A DNA stretch of 64,000 nucleotides from Actinobacteria bacterium OV320 (GCA_001298545.1 LJCX01000019.1:310001-374000), one strand, 5' to 3'; shown: positions 8,131-16,762, numbered from the stretch's first letter. Notes: generated by a model not told the origin, from the sequence alone. Made by a program: numbers and translations.

Positions 8131-8203
8131 CACCAGCCGACCCGCCCACCCCAGGCACGAACCACAGGCACGCACCACAACAGGCACGAACGGAGATTCC
8201 ACC

Positions 8204-8587
8204 ATGCCCCACTTCACCGTGCACATCAGCGAGACCGCCCTCGACCGGAAAACCGAAGAGGGCCTGATCCGCGGGCTCGCGGACGCTGTCGGATCGGTCT
8301 ACGGAGAGCGGTTCGGCCGCCTGGCCGCCGTCGACCTCGTCGGCCTTCCCCAGCGGCGGCGGGGCATCGGCGGGGCGCCGACCGACCTGACCGCGCCGAA
8401 CATCACCCTGAGCCTGCGCGAGGCGGCCTACCGGCACCCGGACGTGCCGGACGCGCCCGCGCGCCTGATCACCGCGATCACCGACGCGGTGGCCGGCGTA
8501 CTCGGCGAGCAGGTACGGCATCAGGTGGCGGTCGGCCTGCTGGCCGTCCCCGAAGGCCGCTCCGGCATCGGCGGCCAGGTCGCCTGA
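8204..8587 (+). CDS. Tautomerase superfamily protein (4-oxalocrotonate tautomerase-like)
   Basis: 127-residue protein starting MPHFTVHIS; removal of Met would expose Pro1, the catalytic base of the superfamily. At twice the usual 60-70-residue unit, it looks like two fused beta-alpha-beta units; the second, less conserved half starts near ITLSLREA. Start has a GGAGATT ribosome site. It is divergent from a marR gene, an arrangement often seen with enzymes that act on aromatic or quinone-like compounds. Substrate unknown. Confidence 0.75.
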   Translation: MPHFTVHISETALDRKTEEGLIRGLADAVGSVYGERFGRLAAVDLVGLPQRRRGIGGAPTDLTAPNITLSLREAAYRHPDVPDAPARLITAITDAVAGVLGEQVRHQVAVGLLAVPEGRSGIGGQVA

Positions 8588-8670
8588 CCCGCCGCGGGGA
8601 AAGTCCGGAACTCGCCGACCCGCCTTACGCCCTGCGTGCTGGACGTCCTGCACGCCTTACGTCCCGCACA

Positions 8671-8703
8671 CCGAGGCCCTGGAGCAGAGGTCCGGGGCCT
8701 CGG
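8671..8703. terminator. Hairpin terminator between converging genes
   Basis: CCGAGGCCC (8671-8679) pairs perfectly with GGGCCTCGG (8695-8703) between the tautomerase and msrA stop codons. Confidence 0.6.
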
Positions 8704-8712
8704 CGCGGTGGT

Positions 8713-9225
8713 TCAGCCCTGTGTGCGGGCCGGAAGCCGCCATCCCGGGCGCGGGAAGTGGCAGGTGTAGCCCTCGGGGTAACGCTCCAGGTAGTCCTGG
8801 TGCTCGGGCTCGGCCTCCCAGAAGGGGCCGACCGGCTCGACCTCGGTGACGGCCTTGCCCGGCCACAGTCCGGAGGCGTCCACGTCCGCGATGGTGTCCT
8901 CGGCGACGCGCTTCTGCTCGTCGTCCACGTAGTAGATCGCCGAGCGGTAGCTGAGGCCGATGTCGTTGCCCTGGCGGTTCTTGGTGCTCGGGTCGTGGAT
9001 CTGGAAGAAGAACTCCAGGAGCGTGCGGAAGTCGGTCTTCTCGGGGTCGAAGAGGATCTCGATGGCCTCCGCGTGGGTGCCGTGGTTGCGGTACGTCGCG
9101 TTCGGTACGTCACCCCCGGTGTATCCGACCCGGGTCGCCGTCACGCCCGGGAGCCTGCGGATCAAGTCCTGCATCCCCCAGAAGCATCCGCCCGCCAGCA
9201 CGGCCCTCTGCGTCTGCGCTGCCAT
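8713..9225 (-). CDS. msrA: Peptide-methionine (S)-S-oxide reductase MsrA
   Basis: Reduces the S-epimer of methionine sulfoxide in proteins, repairing oxidative damage in the cytosol. 170 residues. The catalytic GCFWG motif is near the N-terminus (residues 13-17), followed by [12 protein letters not shown] and [24 protein letters not shown], all diagnostic for MsrA. The extra C-terminal resolving cysteines of some homologues are absent; the only cysteines visible are in GCFWG and near the C-terminus (YTCHF). Start ATG 9225 follows a GGAAGG site. It is divergent from padR with the palindrome between them. Confidence 0.95.
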   Translation of the reverse strand: MAAQTQRAVLAGGCFWGMQDLIRRLPGVTATRVGYTGGDVPNATYRNHGTHAEAIEILFDPEKTDFRTLLEFFFQIHDPSTKNRQGNDIGLSYRSAIYYVDDEQKRVAEDTIADVDASGLWPGKAVTEVEPVGPFWEAEPEHQDYLERYPEGYTCHFPRPGWRLPARTQG

Positions 9226-9366
9226 CTCAGCACCTTCCGTATCTCTCGTCCCGGACATGTGAGCTGCTCGCTCGCACACCGTCGACGTACCAGCCTCTGT
9301 GGATACAACAGCACGTGAGAGGCCTGAACAATTCCGCGCCCGCACAGGCGGCCACGGCTCATCCTC

Positions 9367-9388
9367 GATTCGATGTGCACATCGAATC
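9367..9388. promoter_or_regulatory. Perfect 22-bp palindrome, probable PadR operator
   Basis: From 9367 to 9388 the sequence is identical to its reverse complement (half-site GATTCGATGTG, no spacer). It ends 26 bp before the padR start and lies between divergent msrA and padR. PadR repressors bind inverted repeats of about this size, so autoregulation is the simplest reading. Confidence 0.8.
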
Positions 9389-9414
9389 GCTGCGAGCTGT
9401 GAGACGATGGCCCC

Positions 9415-10059
9415 ATGCTGGAACTGGCCATCCTGGGCTTCCTCGCCGAAGGACCTCTGCCGGGTCATGAGCTGCGCCGCAAGGTCTCCCAGCTGATCGG
9501 CTATACGCGCCCCGTCAGCGACGGCAGCCTCTATCCGGCGATCAACCGGCTGGCCAAGGCGGGACTTCTGGATCGTCGGGCGGATCCTCGGGCCGGCGCC
9601 GCCCGCTTCGTTCTCAGCCTGACCGAGGCCGGTCACGCCGACATGCTGGAGCGCCTGCGCACTCCGGCAGACCACGAGATCACCGACTTCACCCGGTTCC
9701 TCTCCCTCCTGGCCTTCCTCTCCGAGCTCCCCGACGTGTCGGAGCAGCACGCCGTGCTGCGCCGCCGCCTGGCCTTCCTGGAGGCGCCGGCGAGCTTCTT
9801 CTACGACGGCGGGAAGCCGCTGCGCGCCGAAGAGGTCGACGATCCGTACCGGCGCGGCGTACTGCTCACCGCCCGCGCCGTGAGCCGCACCGAGCGCGCC
9901 TGGCTCCGCGAGGTCCTCGGCGAGGAGCCGTTCGAGGACGACCCGGCCTCCCCCGACGAAGTCGGCAGACCCGTCGAATACACCGGACCCGCCGGAGCCG
10001 CCAAGCTCACCGAACCAGCCGAACCCACCGCCCGAACCACCACGGGAGAACCCGCATGA
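9415..10059 (+). CDS. PadR family transcriptional regulator
   Basis: 214 residues. The N-terminal PadR winged helix starts [20 protein letters not shown] and includes the family's [17 protein letters not shown]; the second half is the C-terminal dimerisation region (vinculin-like) ending in an acidic/Ala-Pro tail. The start is where homology begins. Its TGA overlaps the ATG of the quinone oxidoreductase (ATGA), so the two are translationally coupled. Probably autoregulated through the palindrome at 9367-9388. Confidence 0.9.
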   Translation: MLELAILGFLAEGPLPGHELRRKVSQLIGYTRPVSDGSLYPAINRLAKAGLLDRRADPRAGAARFVLSLTEAGHADMLERLRTPADHEITDFTRFLSLLAFLSELPDVSEQHAVLRRRLAFLEAPASFFYDGGKPLRAEEVDDPYRRGVLLTARAVSRTERAWLREVLGEEPFEDDPASPDEVGRPVEYTGPAGAAKLTEPAEPTARTTTGEPA

Positions 10060-11048
10060 TCGCCTCCTGGTACGACGGACAGGGACCGGCCGCCGACGTC
10101 CTGCACGTGGGCGAGTTGCCCGACCCCCGGCCCGGCCCCGGCGAGGTCCGCGTCCGCGTGACCGTCTCGGGCGTCAATCCCGGCGACACCAAGAAGCGGC
10201 GTGGCTGGCTCGGCTCCTCGATGCCCTACCCTCGCGTGATCCCGCACAGTGACGCCGCCGGTGTGGTCGACGCGGTCGGGAACGGCGTCGACGCCCGCCG
10301 GGTGGGGCAGCGGGTGTGGGTGTACGGCGCCCAGTCCTACCGGGCCTTCGGCACCGCCGCCCAGTACACCGTCGTACCCGATCACCAGGCCGTCCCGCTG
10401 CCCGACCACCTCGGCGACGAACTGGGCGCGAGCCTGGGTATCCCCGGTATCACCGCGCACCGTGCCGTCTTCGCCGACGGGCCGGTCGACGGGAAGATCG
10501 TGCTGGTGCACGGCGTACTCGGCGGCGTCGGATCGTCGGCCGCCCAGCTCGCCCGCTGGGGCGGCGCCACCGTCATCGGCACCGTACGGCGCGGCGATGA
10601 CCTGGACCGGGTCGACCCGGCCGTCGTCGCGCACGCCGTCGCCCTGGACTGCGGCGACCCCGCAGCCGCGATCCGCGCCCACGCGCCCGACGGCGTGCAC
10701 CGCGTCGTCGAGGTGTCCCTGTCGGCCAACGCGGACCTGGACAACGCGGTCACCGCGCTCGACGCCGTCATCGCCGCCTACGGAACCCACGCCGACCGCA
10801 CCGAACTGCCTTTCTGGCCCCTGCTGTTCAACAACGTCACCGTGCGACTGCTGGGCAGTGACGACTTCCCGGCCGCGGCGAAGCGGCAGGCCGCCCGCGA
10901 GCTGACCGCGGCGGCCGCGGCCGGTGCCCTCACCGTCGACGTCGGCGGCCGCTTCCCGCTGGCGGACATCGCCGAGGCGCACGACCGGGTGGACGCGGGT
11001 GGACGCGGCCGGGTGCTGGTCACCGTACCCGGCGGCTCCCAGCTCTAG
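10056..11048 (+). CDS. NADPH:quinone reductase-like MDR oxidoreductase
   Basis: 330-residue medium-chain dehydrogenase/reductase of the zinc-free quinone-reductase branch. GroES-like N-terminal domain ([20 protein letters not shown]), then a Rossmann domain with [18 protein letters not shown], in which the A-X-X-G-X-X-G pattern is altered to G-V-L-G-G-V-G. No structural zinc cysteines are visible. Probably reduces a quinone or enone with NADPH. Second gene of the padR operon, so it is likely induced by the PadR ligand. Confidence 0.87.
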   Translation: MIASWYDGQGPAADVLHVGELPDPRPGPGEVRVRVTVSGVNPGDTKKRRGWLGSSMPYPRVIPHSDAAGVVDAVGNGVDARRVGQRVWVYGAQSYRAFGTAAQYTVVPDHQAVPLPDHLGDELGASLGIPGITAHRAVFADGPVDGKIVLVHGVLGGVGSSAAQLARWGGATVIGTVRRGDDLDRVDPAVVAHAVALDCGDPAAAIRAHAPDGVHRVVEVSLSANADLDNAVTALDAVIAAYGTHADRTELPFWPLLFNNVTVRLLGSDDFPAAAKRQAARELTAAAAAGALTVDVGGRFPLADIAEAHDRVDAGGRGRVLVTVPGGSQL

Positions 11049-11054
11049 ATCCAG

Positions 11055-11086
11055 GGTCGGCTGTGGCGGCGCGACCGGCGCCGACC
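11055..11086. terminator. Possible hairpin between converging genes
   Basis: GGTCGGC (11055-11061) and GCCGACC (11080-11086) can pair with an 18-base loop that itself contains complementary bases. It lies in the only gap between the converging oxidoreductase and flavoenzyme genes. Confidence 0.4.
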
Positions 11087-11102
11087 GCACCGCTCCCCCG
11101 GC

Positions 11103-12191
11103 CTATGCCGTGCGTCCCAGGCGGAAGCGGGGATGCGGCTCGGCGCGGCCGGTGGCGAGGTCGGCGGCCATCGCGCCGATGAGCGGGGCGAATTTCGCGC
11201 CGTGTCCGGAGCACGGGGAGACGATGACGAAGGGGCCGTGGCGGTCCAGGACGAAGTCCTCGTCCGAGGTGGTGGTGTAGAGGCAGGTCGCCTCGGCGAC
11301 CGGGTCGGGCTCGAGGCCCGGGAGACGGTCGCGGACGAAGCCGCTCACGCGCGTCCGCGACGACGGATCGACGACCCCGCTGCGGGTGCGGGCGGTGGCC
11401 GGGGTGCCGCGGTCGTGCTCGGCGACCTTGACCGCCGGGAGCGGTCCCCCGTCGCTTCCGGACGGCAGGCCGTAGAGGTGCAGCGCGCCGTCCCAGATCA
11501 GGGTCGGCCACCGGACGGACGGGTCCCGCTGCCGGAAGTGGAAGACCTGCTGCTGGGTCACCGTCAACGGTGGCAGGGTGACGGGCAGTTCGAGCTCGGG
11601 CAGCCAGGCACCGGCCGCGATCACCACCGTGTCGGCGACGATCTCGCGGCCGTCGTCGGTGTGCAGACGCACCTTCTCGCTCCCCCGGACGTCGATGCCG
11701 GTGACGCGGGTGCCGATGACCGCCCGCGCTCCGTGTTCGATCGCCCGCCGGACGCAGGTCCCGACGGTCTCGTCGGCGTCGACCACGCCCGCGTCCGGAT
11801 GGTGGAGCACCGGACCGGTGATGCGGATGTACGGCCAGCGCTCCGCGGCGGCTTCCGCGCCGAGGAGTTCGTGGGGTACTCCGGCCGCGCCGAGGAGGTC
11901 GGCGAGCGCCTTCAGGTCGTGGTCCTCGCCCATGTCGAGCCCACCGGTCGTGCGCAGCAAGGAGGTCGACCCGTCGTCCTCCAGCTCCCGCCACTGCTCG
12001 TAGGCCTGTCCGGTCAGCCGTACGTAGAAGGGGTCGGCGTACACCCGCCGGAAGATCCGTGAGCTGCCGTGCGAACTTCCGTGCCGGTGGCCGATGTCGT
12101 ACGCCTCGACGAGCGTGACCTCGTGGCCTCGGCGGGCCAGTTGCCAGGCGGTGGCCGCGCCCATGAGTCCGGCGCCGACGACGGCGATCAC
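11103..12191 (-). CDS. Monomeric sarcosine oxidase / N-methyltryptophan oxidase-like flavoenzyme
   Basis: FAD enzyme of the MSOX/MTOX family, which oxidatively demethylates N-methyl amino acids to formaldehyde and peroxide. 362 residues. Rossmann dinucleotide motif GAGLMGAATAWQLARRG (6-22) lies at the very N-terminus, followed by E30 and the GSSHG/SRIFR stretch typical of the family. Cys303 in CLYTTTSDEDF sits where the covalent-flavin cysteine lies, and CSGHGAKF (327-334) is the following active-site loop. Start set at GTG 12191: it follows GGGGAGGG and puts the FAD motif at residue 6. Upstream codons in frame show no homology. The true substrate amine is unknown. Confidence 0.85.
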   Translation of the reverse strand: MIAVVGAGLMGAATAWQLARRGHEVTLVEAYDIGHRHGSSHGSSRIFRRVYADPFYVRLTGQAYEQWRELEDDGSTSLLRTTGGLDMGEDHDLKALADLLGAAGVPHELLGAEAAAERWPYIRITGPVLHHPDAGVVDADETVGTCVRRAIEHGARAVIGTRVTGIDVRGSEKVRLHTDDGREIVADTVVIAAGAWLPELELPVTLPPLTVTQQQVFHFRQRDPSVRWPTLIWDGALHLYGLPSGSDGGPLPAVKVAEHDRGTPATARTRSGVVDPSSRTRVSGFVRDRLPGLEPDPVAEATCLYTTTSDEDFVLDRHGPFVIVSPCSGHGAKFAPLIGAMAADLATGRAEPHPRFRLGRTA

Positions 12192-12530
12192 AGTCCCTCC
12201 CCAGGGATCCGGTCGGTGCCCGCGAGCGGAACGCGGGCCATGACACGGACTCGATCGTACGGGCGACCAGGTCCTGGGGTTCCAGGTGGAGGGGGTGGGT
12301 CCCCAGTGGGCCATGCCGCAGGCGGACGGCGGACCGCCTTCCGGAGGTCGGCTGTGGGACCCTCAGCCCGCGGACGGCCGGTTGGAGGTTCACGCCCACC
12401 ATCTTCGCGCGGCGCTCCGGCCGCTGATCCGGCGTCGATTCGCGAACGGCTCGTGAACGCGCTCGTGAACGCGAGAAGGCCCCCGGGGTGCTTCCGTGGG
12501 CCCTCCCGTCGGATCGTCGTGCCGGTGGGG
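12192..12530. other. Gap upstream of the flavoenzyme and downstream of cbtA
   Basis: No convincing gene. It holds the flavoenzyme's upstream region and short direct repeats (GCTCGTGAACGC twice near 12449-12472). A GC hairpin near 12478-12502 (GGCCC/GGGCC, 15-base loop) may terminate cbtBA. Confidence 0.4.
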
Positions 12531-13292
12531 TCAGTGTGGGGCGGCCACCGGCGTGCCCGCGGACACCGTGGCGGGCTTGGGGTGCAGCAGCCGTTCGGCC
12601 AGTTCACCGAAGACGAGGCCGAAGCCTGCCCAGAGCGTGACCTGCATGGCGAGGGCGGACAGACGGAACCGCCACAGCAGGGCGGCCGGGAAGTCGCTCG
12701 GCACCTCGTTGACGGCGGGCAGGAACTCGTAGGCCAGCCCGATGGCGAGCACGAAGCCGAGGACGGCTGCGACGGAGGCGTTCCAGGTGCCCAGCCCCGG
12801 TGCGAGCCGCTTGCCCAGGATCACCGCGGCGACCGCGAGCAGCACGCCGAGCACCATCATCAGGAAGTACAGCGTGGTGCGCTTGCCGATGGTGTCGGGG
12901 TCGCCGACCGCGGGCGGGTTCGCCGGGTACTTCAGGAACGGCACGACGTACACGGCGAGCAGGGCGGTCCCCGACAGCAGAAGTGCCGTGGCCCGGGGGC
13001 TGAAGCGGCCGACGCGGCCGAGGGCGAAGCAGAAGGCGAGGGCGGCGATGCCGCCGAAGGCCACCCCGTAGATCAGCACGCCGGTGGCGAGACCGGCGGT
13101 GGACTGGAGGCTGCGGGAGACGAGTTCCACCTCGTGGTGCTCGTGGCCCGCGGCGTGCGACTCCTCGAAGCCGATCGCGCTGTCGACGTTCGGCTCACCG
13201 AGGAAGTAGGCGACGATCAGGGCGAGCACGCCGGCGCCGAGGCCGGCGAGCATGCCCCGCACGAGGAGGTTTCTTACCGTTGCGGAGTTCAT
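12531..13292 (-). CDS. cbtA: Cobalt transporter subunit CbtA
   Basis: 253-residue membrane protein with about six hydrophobic helices and a His-rich loop (GHEHHEVEL, near 49-57) between the first and second, as in CbtA proteins predicted to import cobalt for cobalamin synthesis. The first helix begins VRNLLVRGMLAGLGAGVLAL. It lies 25 bp downstream of cbtB on the same strand and so in one transcript, behind a cobalamin riboswitch. The link to B12 rests on the riboswitch and the known CbtAB association. Confidence 0.88.
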   Translation of the reverse strand: MNSATVRNLLVRGMLAGLGAGVLALIVAYFLGEPNVDSAIGFEESHAAGHEHHEVELVSRSLQSTAGLATGVLIYGVAFGGIAALAFCFALGRVGRFSPRATALLLSGTALLAVYVVPFLKYPANPPAVGDPDTIGKRTTLYFLMMVLGVLLAVAAVILGKRLAPGLGTWNASVAAVLGFVLAIGLAYEFLPAVNEVPSDFPAALLWRFRLSALAMQVTLWAGFGLVFGELAERLLHPKPATVSAGTPVAAPH

Positions 13293-13317
13293 GGGTGCGC
13301 TGGGGTTCCCCTCGGGA

Positions 13318-13539
13318 TCAGTGGCAGGGGAAACCGAGCAGGTGGCGGGCGTCGTGCACCCACTCGTGAACGTCCTCGCCGGAGACGACGGCTGTCGCGC
13401 CCTGCTCCGCGCCGACGAAGTACAGCAGGACCAGCATCAGGACGCCGAAGAAGACCGCCCACGGGGCGATGTCCTTCAGCGGCAACTTGGCGGGTACGAC
13501 GGGCGTGGTGGTAGTCGGCTGGGCGACATGCTGCGCCAT
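13318..13539 (-). CDS. cbtB: Cobalt transporter subunit CbtB
   Basis: 73-residue protein with one transmembrane helix (PWAVFFGVLMLVLLYFVGAEQ) and the C-terminal HDARHLLGFPCH that is the CbtB hallmark and a likely cobalt-binding site. Start ATG 13539 follows a strong AGGAGGT site. First gene of the cbtBA operon; the riboswitch ends about 50 bp upstream of the start, so cobalamin should switch the operon off at transcription or translation. Confidence 0.9.
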   Translation of the reverse strand: MAQHVAQPTTTTPVVPAKLPLKDIAPWAVFFGVLMLVLLYFVGAEQGATAVVSGEDVHEWVHDARHLLGFPCH

Positions 13540-13589
13540 GGCAGGACCTCCTCTGGGAGTTCGCGTCCCATCTCGGTGGTGCACATGAC

Positions 13590-13715
13590 GACGGCCACGG
13601 GTCTGACTCGCGGTGTGTGCCCCTTCGGGGTACACCGTCCACAGTGGCGCGACCGTGCCGGGTTCTCACCGGCTTCCGTCTCGCCGTCGTCGATATCAGA
13701 GCGACGGTACCGCGT
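13590..13715 (-). promoter_or_regulatory. Cobalamin riboswitch upstream of cbtBA
   Basis: On the minus strand the conserved B12 elements appear in order: GGAAGCCGGTGAGAACCCGG (13679-13660), then the GCGCCACTGT B12-box core (about 13650-13641), then a variable hairpin TACCCCGAAGGGGCA, and finally GAGTCAGACCCG (13610-13597). Spacing matches the known cobalamin riboswitch. The leader ends just before the cbtB ribosome site. Confidence 0.9.
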
Positions 13716-13799
13716 GCCGGGCCGCTGGCCAATACCGCCCCACCTGGCGTGATTCCACTCTCCACGGCCAGGTGGCCCGGATCACCATGCCGGTCCCGC

Positions 13800-14876
13800 T
13801 CAGCGGAGCCCCTCCGCGGTGGTCTCGGGTCGGGCGAGCCCGAGTTCGCGCTCGCCGAGCGGGGTGAAGAAGCGCTCGACGTCGGCCGGGGTGACCTCGG
13901 CGAGGGTGGCGGGCGACCAACGCGGGTTCCGGTCCTTGTCGATGACCTGGGCGCGGACGCCCTCGACCAGGTCGGGCGTGGTCAGGGCGGCGCAGGAGAC
14001 GCGGTACTCCTGGTCCAGCACCCGTTCCAGCGAGCCGAGTCGCCGGGCACGGCGCAGGGCGGCCAGGGTGACCTTGAGCGAGGTGGGCGACCTGGTCAGG
14101 AGGGTCTGCGCGGCCTCCTTCGCCGCCGGGTCGCCGTGGGCGAACAGCCGTCGGACGATCTCCTCGACGGTGTCGGCCGCGTAGCAGGTGTCGATCCACG
14201 CCCGGTGGCCGGTCAACTCGCCCGCCGGCAAGGGCTGTACATGACGGTCCAGGGCTTGTCGTACGGGCAGCTCGGCGAGGTCGTCGGCCAACTGCCGGAG
14301 GGAGGCGGACGGTACGCAGTGGTCGGCGAGCCCGCACGACACCGCGTCCCCGGCGCCGATCTGGGCGCCCGTCAGGGCGAGATGGGTGCCCAGTTCGCCC
14401 GGGGCGCGGGCGAGCAGGTGGGTGCCGCCGACGTCCGGGACGAAGCCGATGCCGGTCTCGGGCATCGCGATCCTCGACCGCTCGGTGACGATCCGGACGC
14501 TGCCGTGTGCGGAGACGCCGACACCGCCTCCCATCACGATGCCGTCCATCAGGGCGACGTAGGGCTTGGGGTAGCGGGCGATGCGGGCGTTGAGGTGGTA
14601 CTCGTCGCGCCAGAAGGCGGCCGAGGCGGTGCCGTCGTCGTCGCGGGCGTCGTCGTGGACGGCACGGATGTCGCCGCCCGCGCACAGGCCGCGCTCCCCC
14701 GCGCCGGAGACGACGACGGTCTCGACGGCCGGGTCGCGCTCCCATGCCGTCAGCGCGGCGTCGATGCGGCGCACCATCGCGTGGTTCAGGGCGTTGATGG
14801 CCCTCGGTCGGTTGAGCGTGATGTGGGCGACTCGGCCGGCGGTGTGCAGCAGGACGGGTGCCTCGATGTCGTTCAT
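13800..14876 (-). CDS. 3-hydroxyisobutyryl-CoA hydrolase (enoyl-CoA hydratase/isomerase family)
   Basis: 358 residues, longer than enoyl-CoA hydratases (about 260) and right for the HIBYL-CoA hydrolase branch of valine catabolism. The crotonase core shows LNRPRAINALNHAMV, the CoA/oxyanion loop GLCAGGDIRA, and GIVMGGGVGVSAHGSVRIVTE, then AMPETGIGFVPDVGGTHLLAR, the last with Glu and Asp placed as in the hydrolases. Start ATG 14876 overlaps the stop of the upstream acyl-CoA dehydrogenase remnant (ATGA), keeping an old operon junction. Alternative: a divergent enoyl-CoA hydratase. Confidence 0.85.
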   Translation of the reverse strand: MNDIEAPVLLHTAGRVAHITLNRPRAINALNHAMVRRIDAALTAWERDPAVETVVVSGAGERGLCAGGDIRAVHDDARDDDGTASAAFWRDEYHLNARIARYPKPYVALMDGIVMGGGVGVSAHGSVRIVTERSRIAMPETGIGFVPDVGGTHLLARAPGELGTHLALTGAQIGAGDAVSCGLADHCVPSASLRQLADDLAELPVRQALDRHVQPLPAGELTGHRAWIDTCYAADTVEEIVRRLFAHGDPAAKEAAQTLLTRSPTSLKVTLAALRRARRLGSLERVLDQEYRVSCAALTTPDLVEGVRAQVIDKDRNPRWSPATLAEVTPADVERFFTPLGERELGLARPETTAEGLR

Positions 14877-15025
14877 CGGGATTCCTCCGTCAGGCCGCGG
14901 GCCACGATGACGTGCATGATCTCGTTGCTTCCTTCCAGGATCCGCTGGACGCACAGGTCATGGACGATCTTCCCCACTCCGTGGTCGATGCGGTAGCGCC
15001 GGCCCCCGCCGCCGAAGCCGGCCGC
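14873..15025 (-). pseudogene. Acyl-CoA dehydrogenase C-terminal remnant
   Basis: The minus-strand frame ending at the TGA that overlaps the hydrolase ATG reads YRIDHGVGKIVHDLCVQRI and LEGSNEIMHVIVARGL, the last helix of acyl-CoA dehydrogenases (usual form RDLRVHRILEGTNEIMR.IVAR). Upstream the frame is closed by a TAG at 15028-15026 and no further dehydrogenase homology is seen, so at least 300 residues are missing. In related genomes an isobutyryl-CoA dehydrogenase gene commonly precedes this hydrolase. Confidence 0.8.
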
Positions 15026-15161
15026 CTACAGGCGCGGAGGGCTTCCGACCCGGCCGATCCGGGCGGGCCGACCTCCCCCGGTGGGACGATCGAGCATGTG
15101 AGCGGTGTGCGGGCGGCCGTTCCGGTCCCCGGCCGGGAAGCCGACCGGCCGACCGGGGCGG

Positions 15162-15216
15162 CGCGCACAGCGAGGTGTGGAGCCAGATCGCGCACAGCAG
15201 AGGTGTGGAGCCAGAT
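15162..15216 (+). repeat. 27/28-bp tandem duplication inside the sugar-kinase remnant
   Basis: Unit 1 (15162-15188) and unit 2 (15189-15216) both run from CGCGCACAGC to GTGTGGAGCCAGAT; unit 2 has one extra A. The duplication shifts the frame of the kinase remnant. Confidence 0.85.
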
Positions 15217-15400
15217 GTTCGCCCACGTGCTGCGGCGGCCGGTCGTGGTGACCGACGTGCGCGAGAGTGCCGCCCGGGGAGCCGTCCTGCTCGACGCCAC
15301 CGCCGTCGGCCTGCTCGGCGACGTGGCGGGCCCGCGCGCCGGAGCCGCGGTGCTCCGGGAGCCCTCACCGAAGGTCCCGTTCCGCTCCGCCGGAGCGGCT
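15176..15400 (+). pseudogene. FGGY-family carbohydrate kinase C-terminal remnant
   Basis: The plus-strand frame reads GARSRTAEVWSQMFAHVLRR then PVVVTDVRESAARGAVLL and AVGLLGDV, which is the C-terminal ATP-binding part of xylulokinase/gluconokinase-like FGGY proteins (usual form GG.ARS..WSQMLADVLGRPV.V..V.E..ARGAALLA). The preceding 400 or so residues are missing and the frame continues into unrelated codons. Probably a relic of a deletion that also removed the acyl-CoA dehydrogenase 5' end. Confidence 0.65.
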
Positions 15401-15521
15401 GGGTCCACGGCTTCGTGGAGCGACCGGCCGAGAAGGACTCCCGTCGCGCACAGCCACGGAACCGTCCACGGTCCCGGAGCTCGTCATCCCCATACCCGGA
15501 GGTACGTGGAAGGCTTGAGGC

Positions 15522-16643
15522 ATGGCCCTTCGATCAACGCCGGACTCGCGGCGTTCATGGCGGCCGGGTCACGCCCCCTGGCTGGTCGTGATCCCACTGG
15601 GACTGATCGTCACGGTCTGCGTGGTCGATGTGCTGGCTCCGCCGCACATCCACCTCGGCCCACTGCTGGTGGCGGCACCCGCGATCACGGTGGCGTTCGC
15701 CGGCGCCCGCGTGACCGCGCTGATGGGAGCTCTCGCGGTGACGGCCCAGGTGCTGATCGGCGCGCTCAGAGGGGTCCTTCCCACCGCCAACATCCAGGCC
15801 CAGATCACCGCCCTGATCGTCGTCTCCTTCGTCTGCGTCACCATCTGCGTGGTCCGGGACCGGCGGGAGCGGCAGTTGCAACGGGTGCGTTCGGTGGCCG
15901 AAGCAGCGCAGAGTGTGCTGCTGCAGCCACTGCCCACCCGCGCCGGCCCGCTGCGGATCGCCGGCCTGTACATCCCCGCCGAGGAGGAAGCCGACCTAGG
16001 CGGAGACCTGTACGCGGCCGCACGGACCGACCACCACAGCACCCGGATCCTCATCGGCGATGTACGCGGCAACGGTCTGGGCGCGATCAACAACGCGGCC
16101 CTGCTGCTCGGTGCCTTCCGCGCGGCCGCCCATCGACAGGCCACCCTCCCCCGCCTCGCGATCCACCTGGACGCCGCGTTCCGCTGGGACACCGCCCAGT
16201 GGCGACCAGAGGCGACTCAGGACACCGACGAGGACTTCGCCACAGCCATTCTGCTCGACATCCCCGACGACGATCCGGTCGTCCATCTCATCGCCTGCGG
16301 CCACCCACCGCCGCTCCTCCTGCGGGGGGACCGCCTCACCCCACTGCTGCCCGAGGCGAGCCACCTCCCGATCGGCTTCGGCGGGGTCTTCGGCGTCGCC
16401 GCCTACGACGTCCAGACCTTCCCGTTCGAGGTCGGCGACCTGCTGCTCCTCTACACGGACGGCGTCATCGAAGCACGTAACGGCGACGGACTCTTCTACC
16501 CCTTCACCGAACGGGCACCGCAATGGTGCAAGGACGCCCCCGACGAACTGCTGCGCCTCCTCCAGGACGACCTGCTGGCCCACGTCCACGGGCACCTCGA
16601 CGACGACGCGGCCGTGGTCGCGATCCGTCGCCTGGCGGTCTGA
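15522..16643 (+). CDS. Membrane PP2C-type (SpoIIE-like) Ser/Thr phosphatase
   Basis: 373 residues. Three hydrophobic helices at the N-terminus (about 20-115; APWLVVIPLGLIVTVCVVDVL is the first), a short coiled linker, then a PPM/SpoIIE catalytic domain. Metal-site motifs are ADLGGDLYA, IGDVRGNGLGAI, LIACGHPPPLLLR, LLLYTDGVIEAR and a final DDDAAVVAI. The usual second Asp of GGDFYD is Ala here (GGDLYA). In Streptomyces such proteins dephosphorylate anti-anti-sigma factors, but no sigma-regulation genes adjoin it. A paralogue with the same layout is at 55603-56718. Confidence 0.88.
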   Translation: MALRSTPDSRRSWRPGHAPWLVVIPLGLIVTVCVVDVLAPPHIHLGPLLVAAPAITVAFAGARVTALMGALAVTAQVLIGALRGVLPTANIQAQITALIVVSFVCVTICVVRDRRERQLQRVRSVAEAAQSVLLQPLPTRAGPLRIAGLYIPAEEEADLGGDLYAAARTDHHSTRILIGDVRGNGLGAINNAALLLGAFRAAAHRQATLPRLAIHLDAAFRWDTAQWRPEATQDTDEDFATAILLDIPDDDPVVHLIACGHPPPLLLRGDRLTPLLPEASHLPIGFGGVFGVAAYDVQTFPFEVGDLLLLYTDGVIEARNGDGLFYPFTERAPQWCKDAPDELLRLLQDDLLAHVHGHLDDDAAVVAIRRLAV

Positions 16644-16762
16644 TCGCCGGCCTGCCGGACCGACCGTGTGGTCGGACAGACGACAGAACCAGGAATGCGG
16701 ACGAGCCACTCTTTACGGATCCCGCCTCCGGACGGGCAACCATGGTCGATGATGGTCCGGCC

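Noticed and set aside
12192..12530. A small gene between the flavoenzyme and cbtA
   Set aside because: Frames exist on both strands but none has a ribosome site or resembles a known family.
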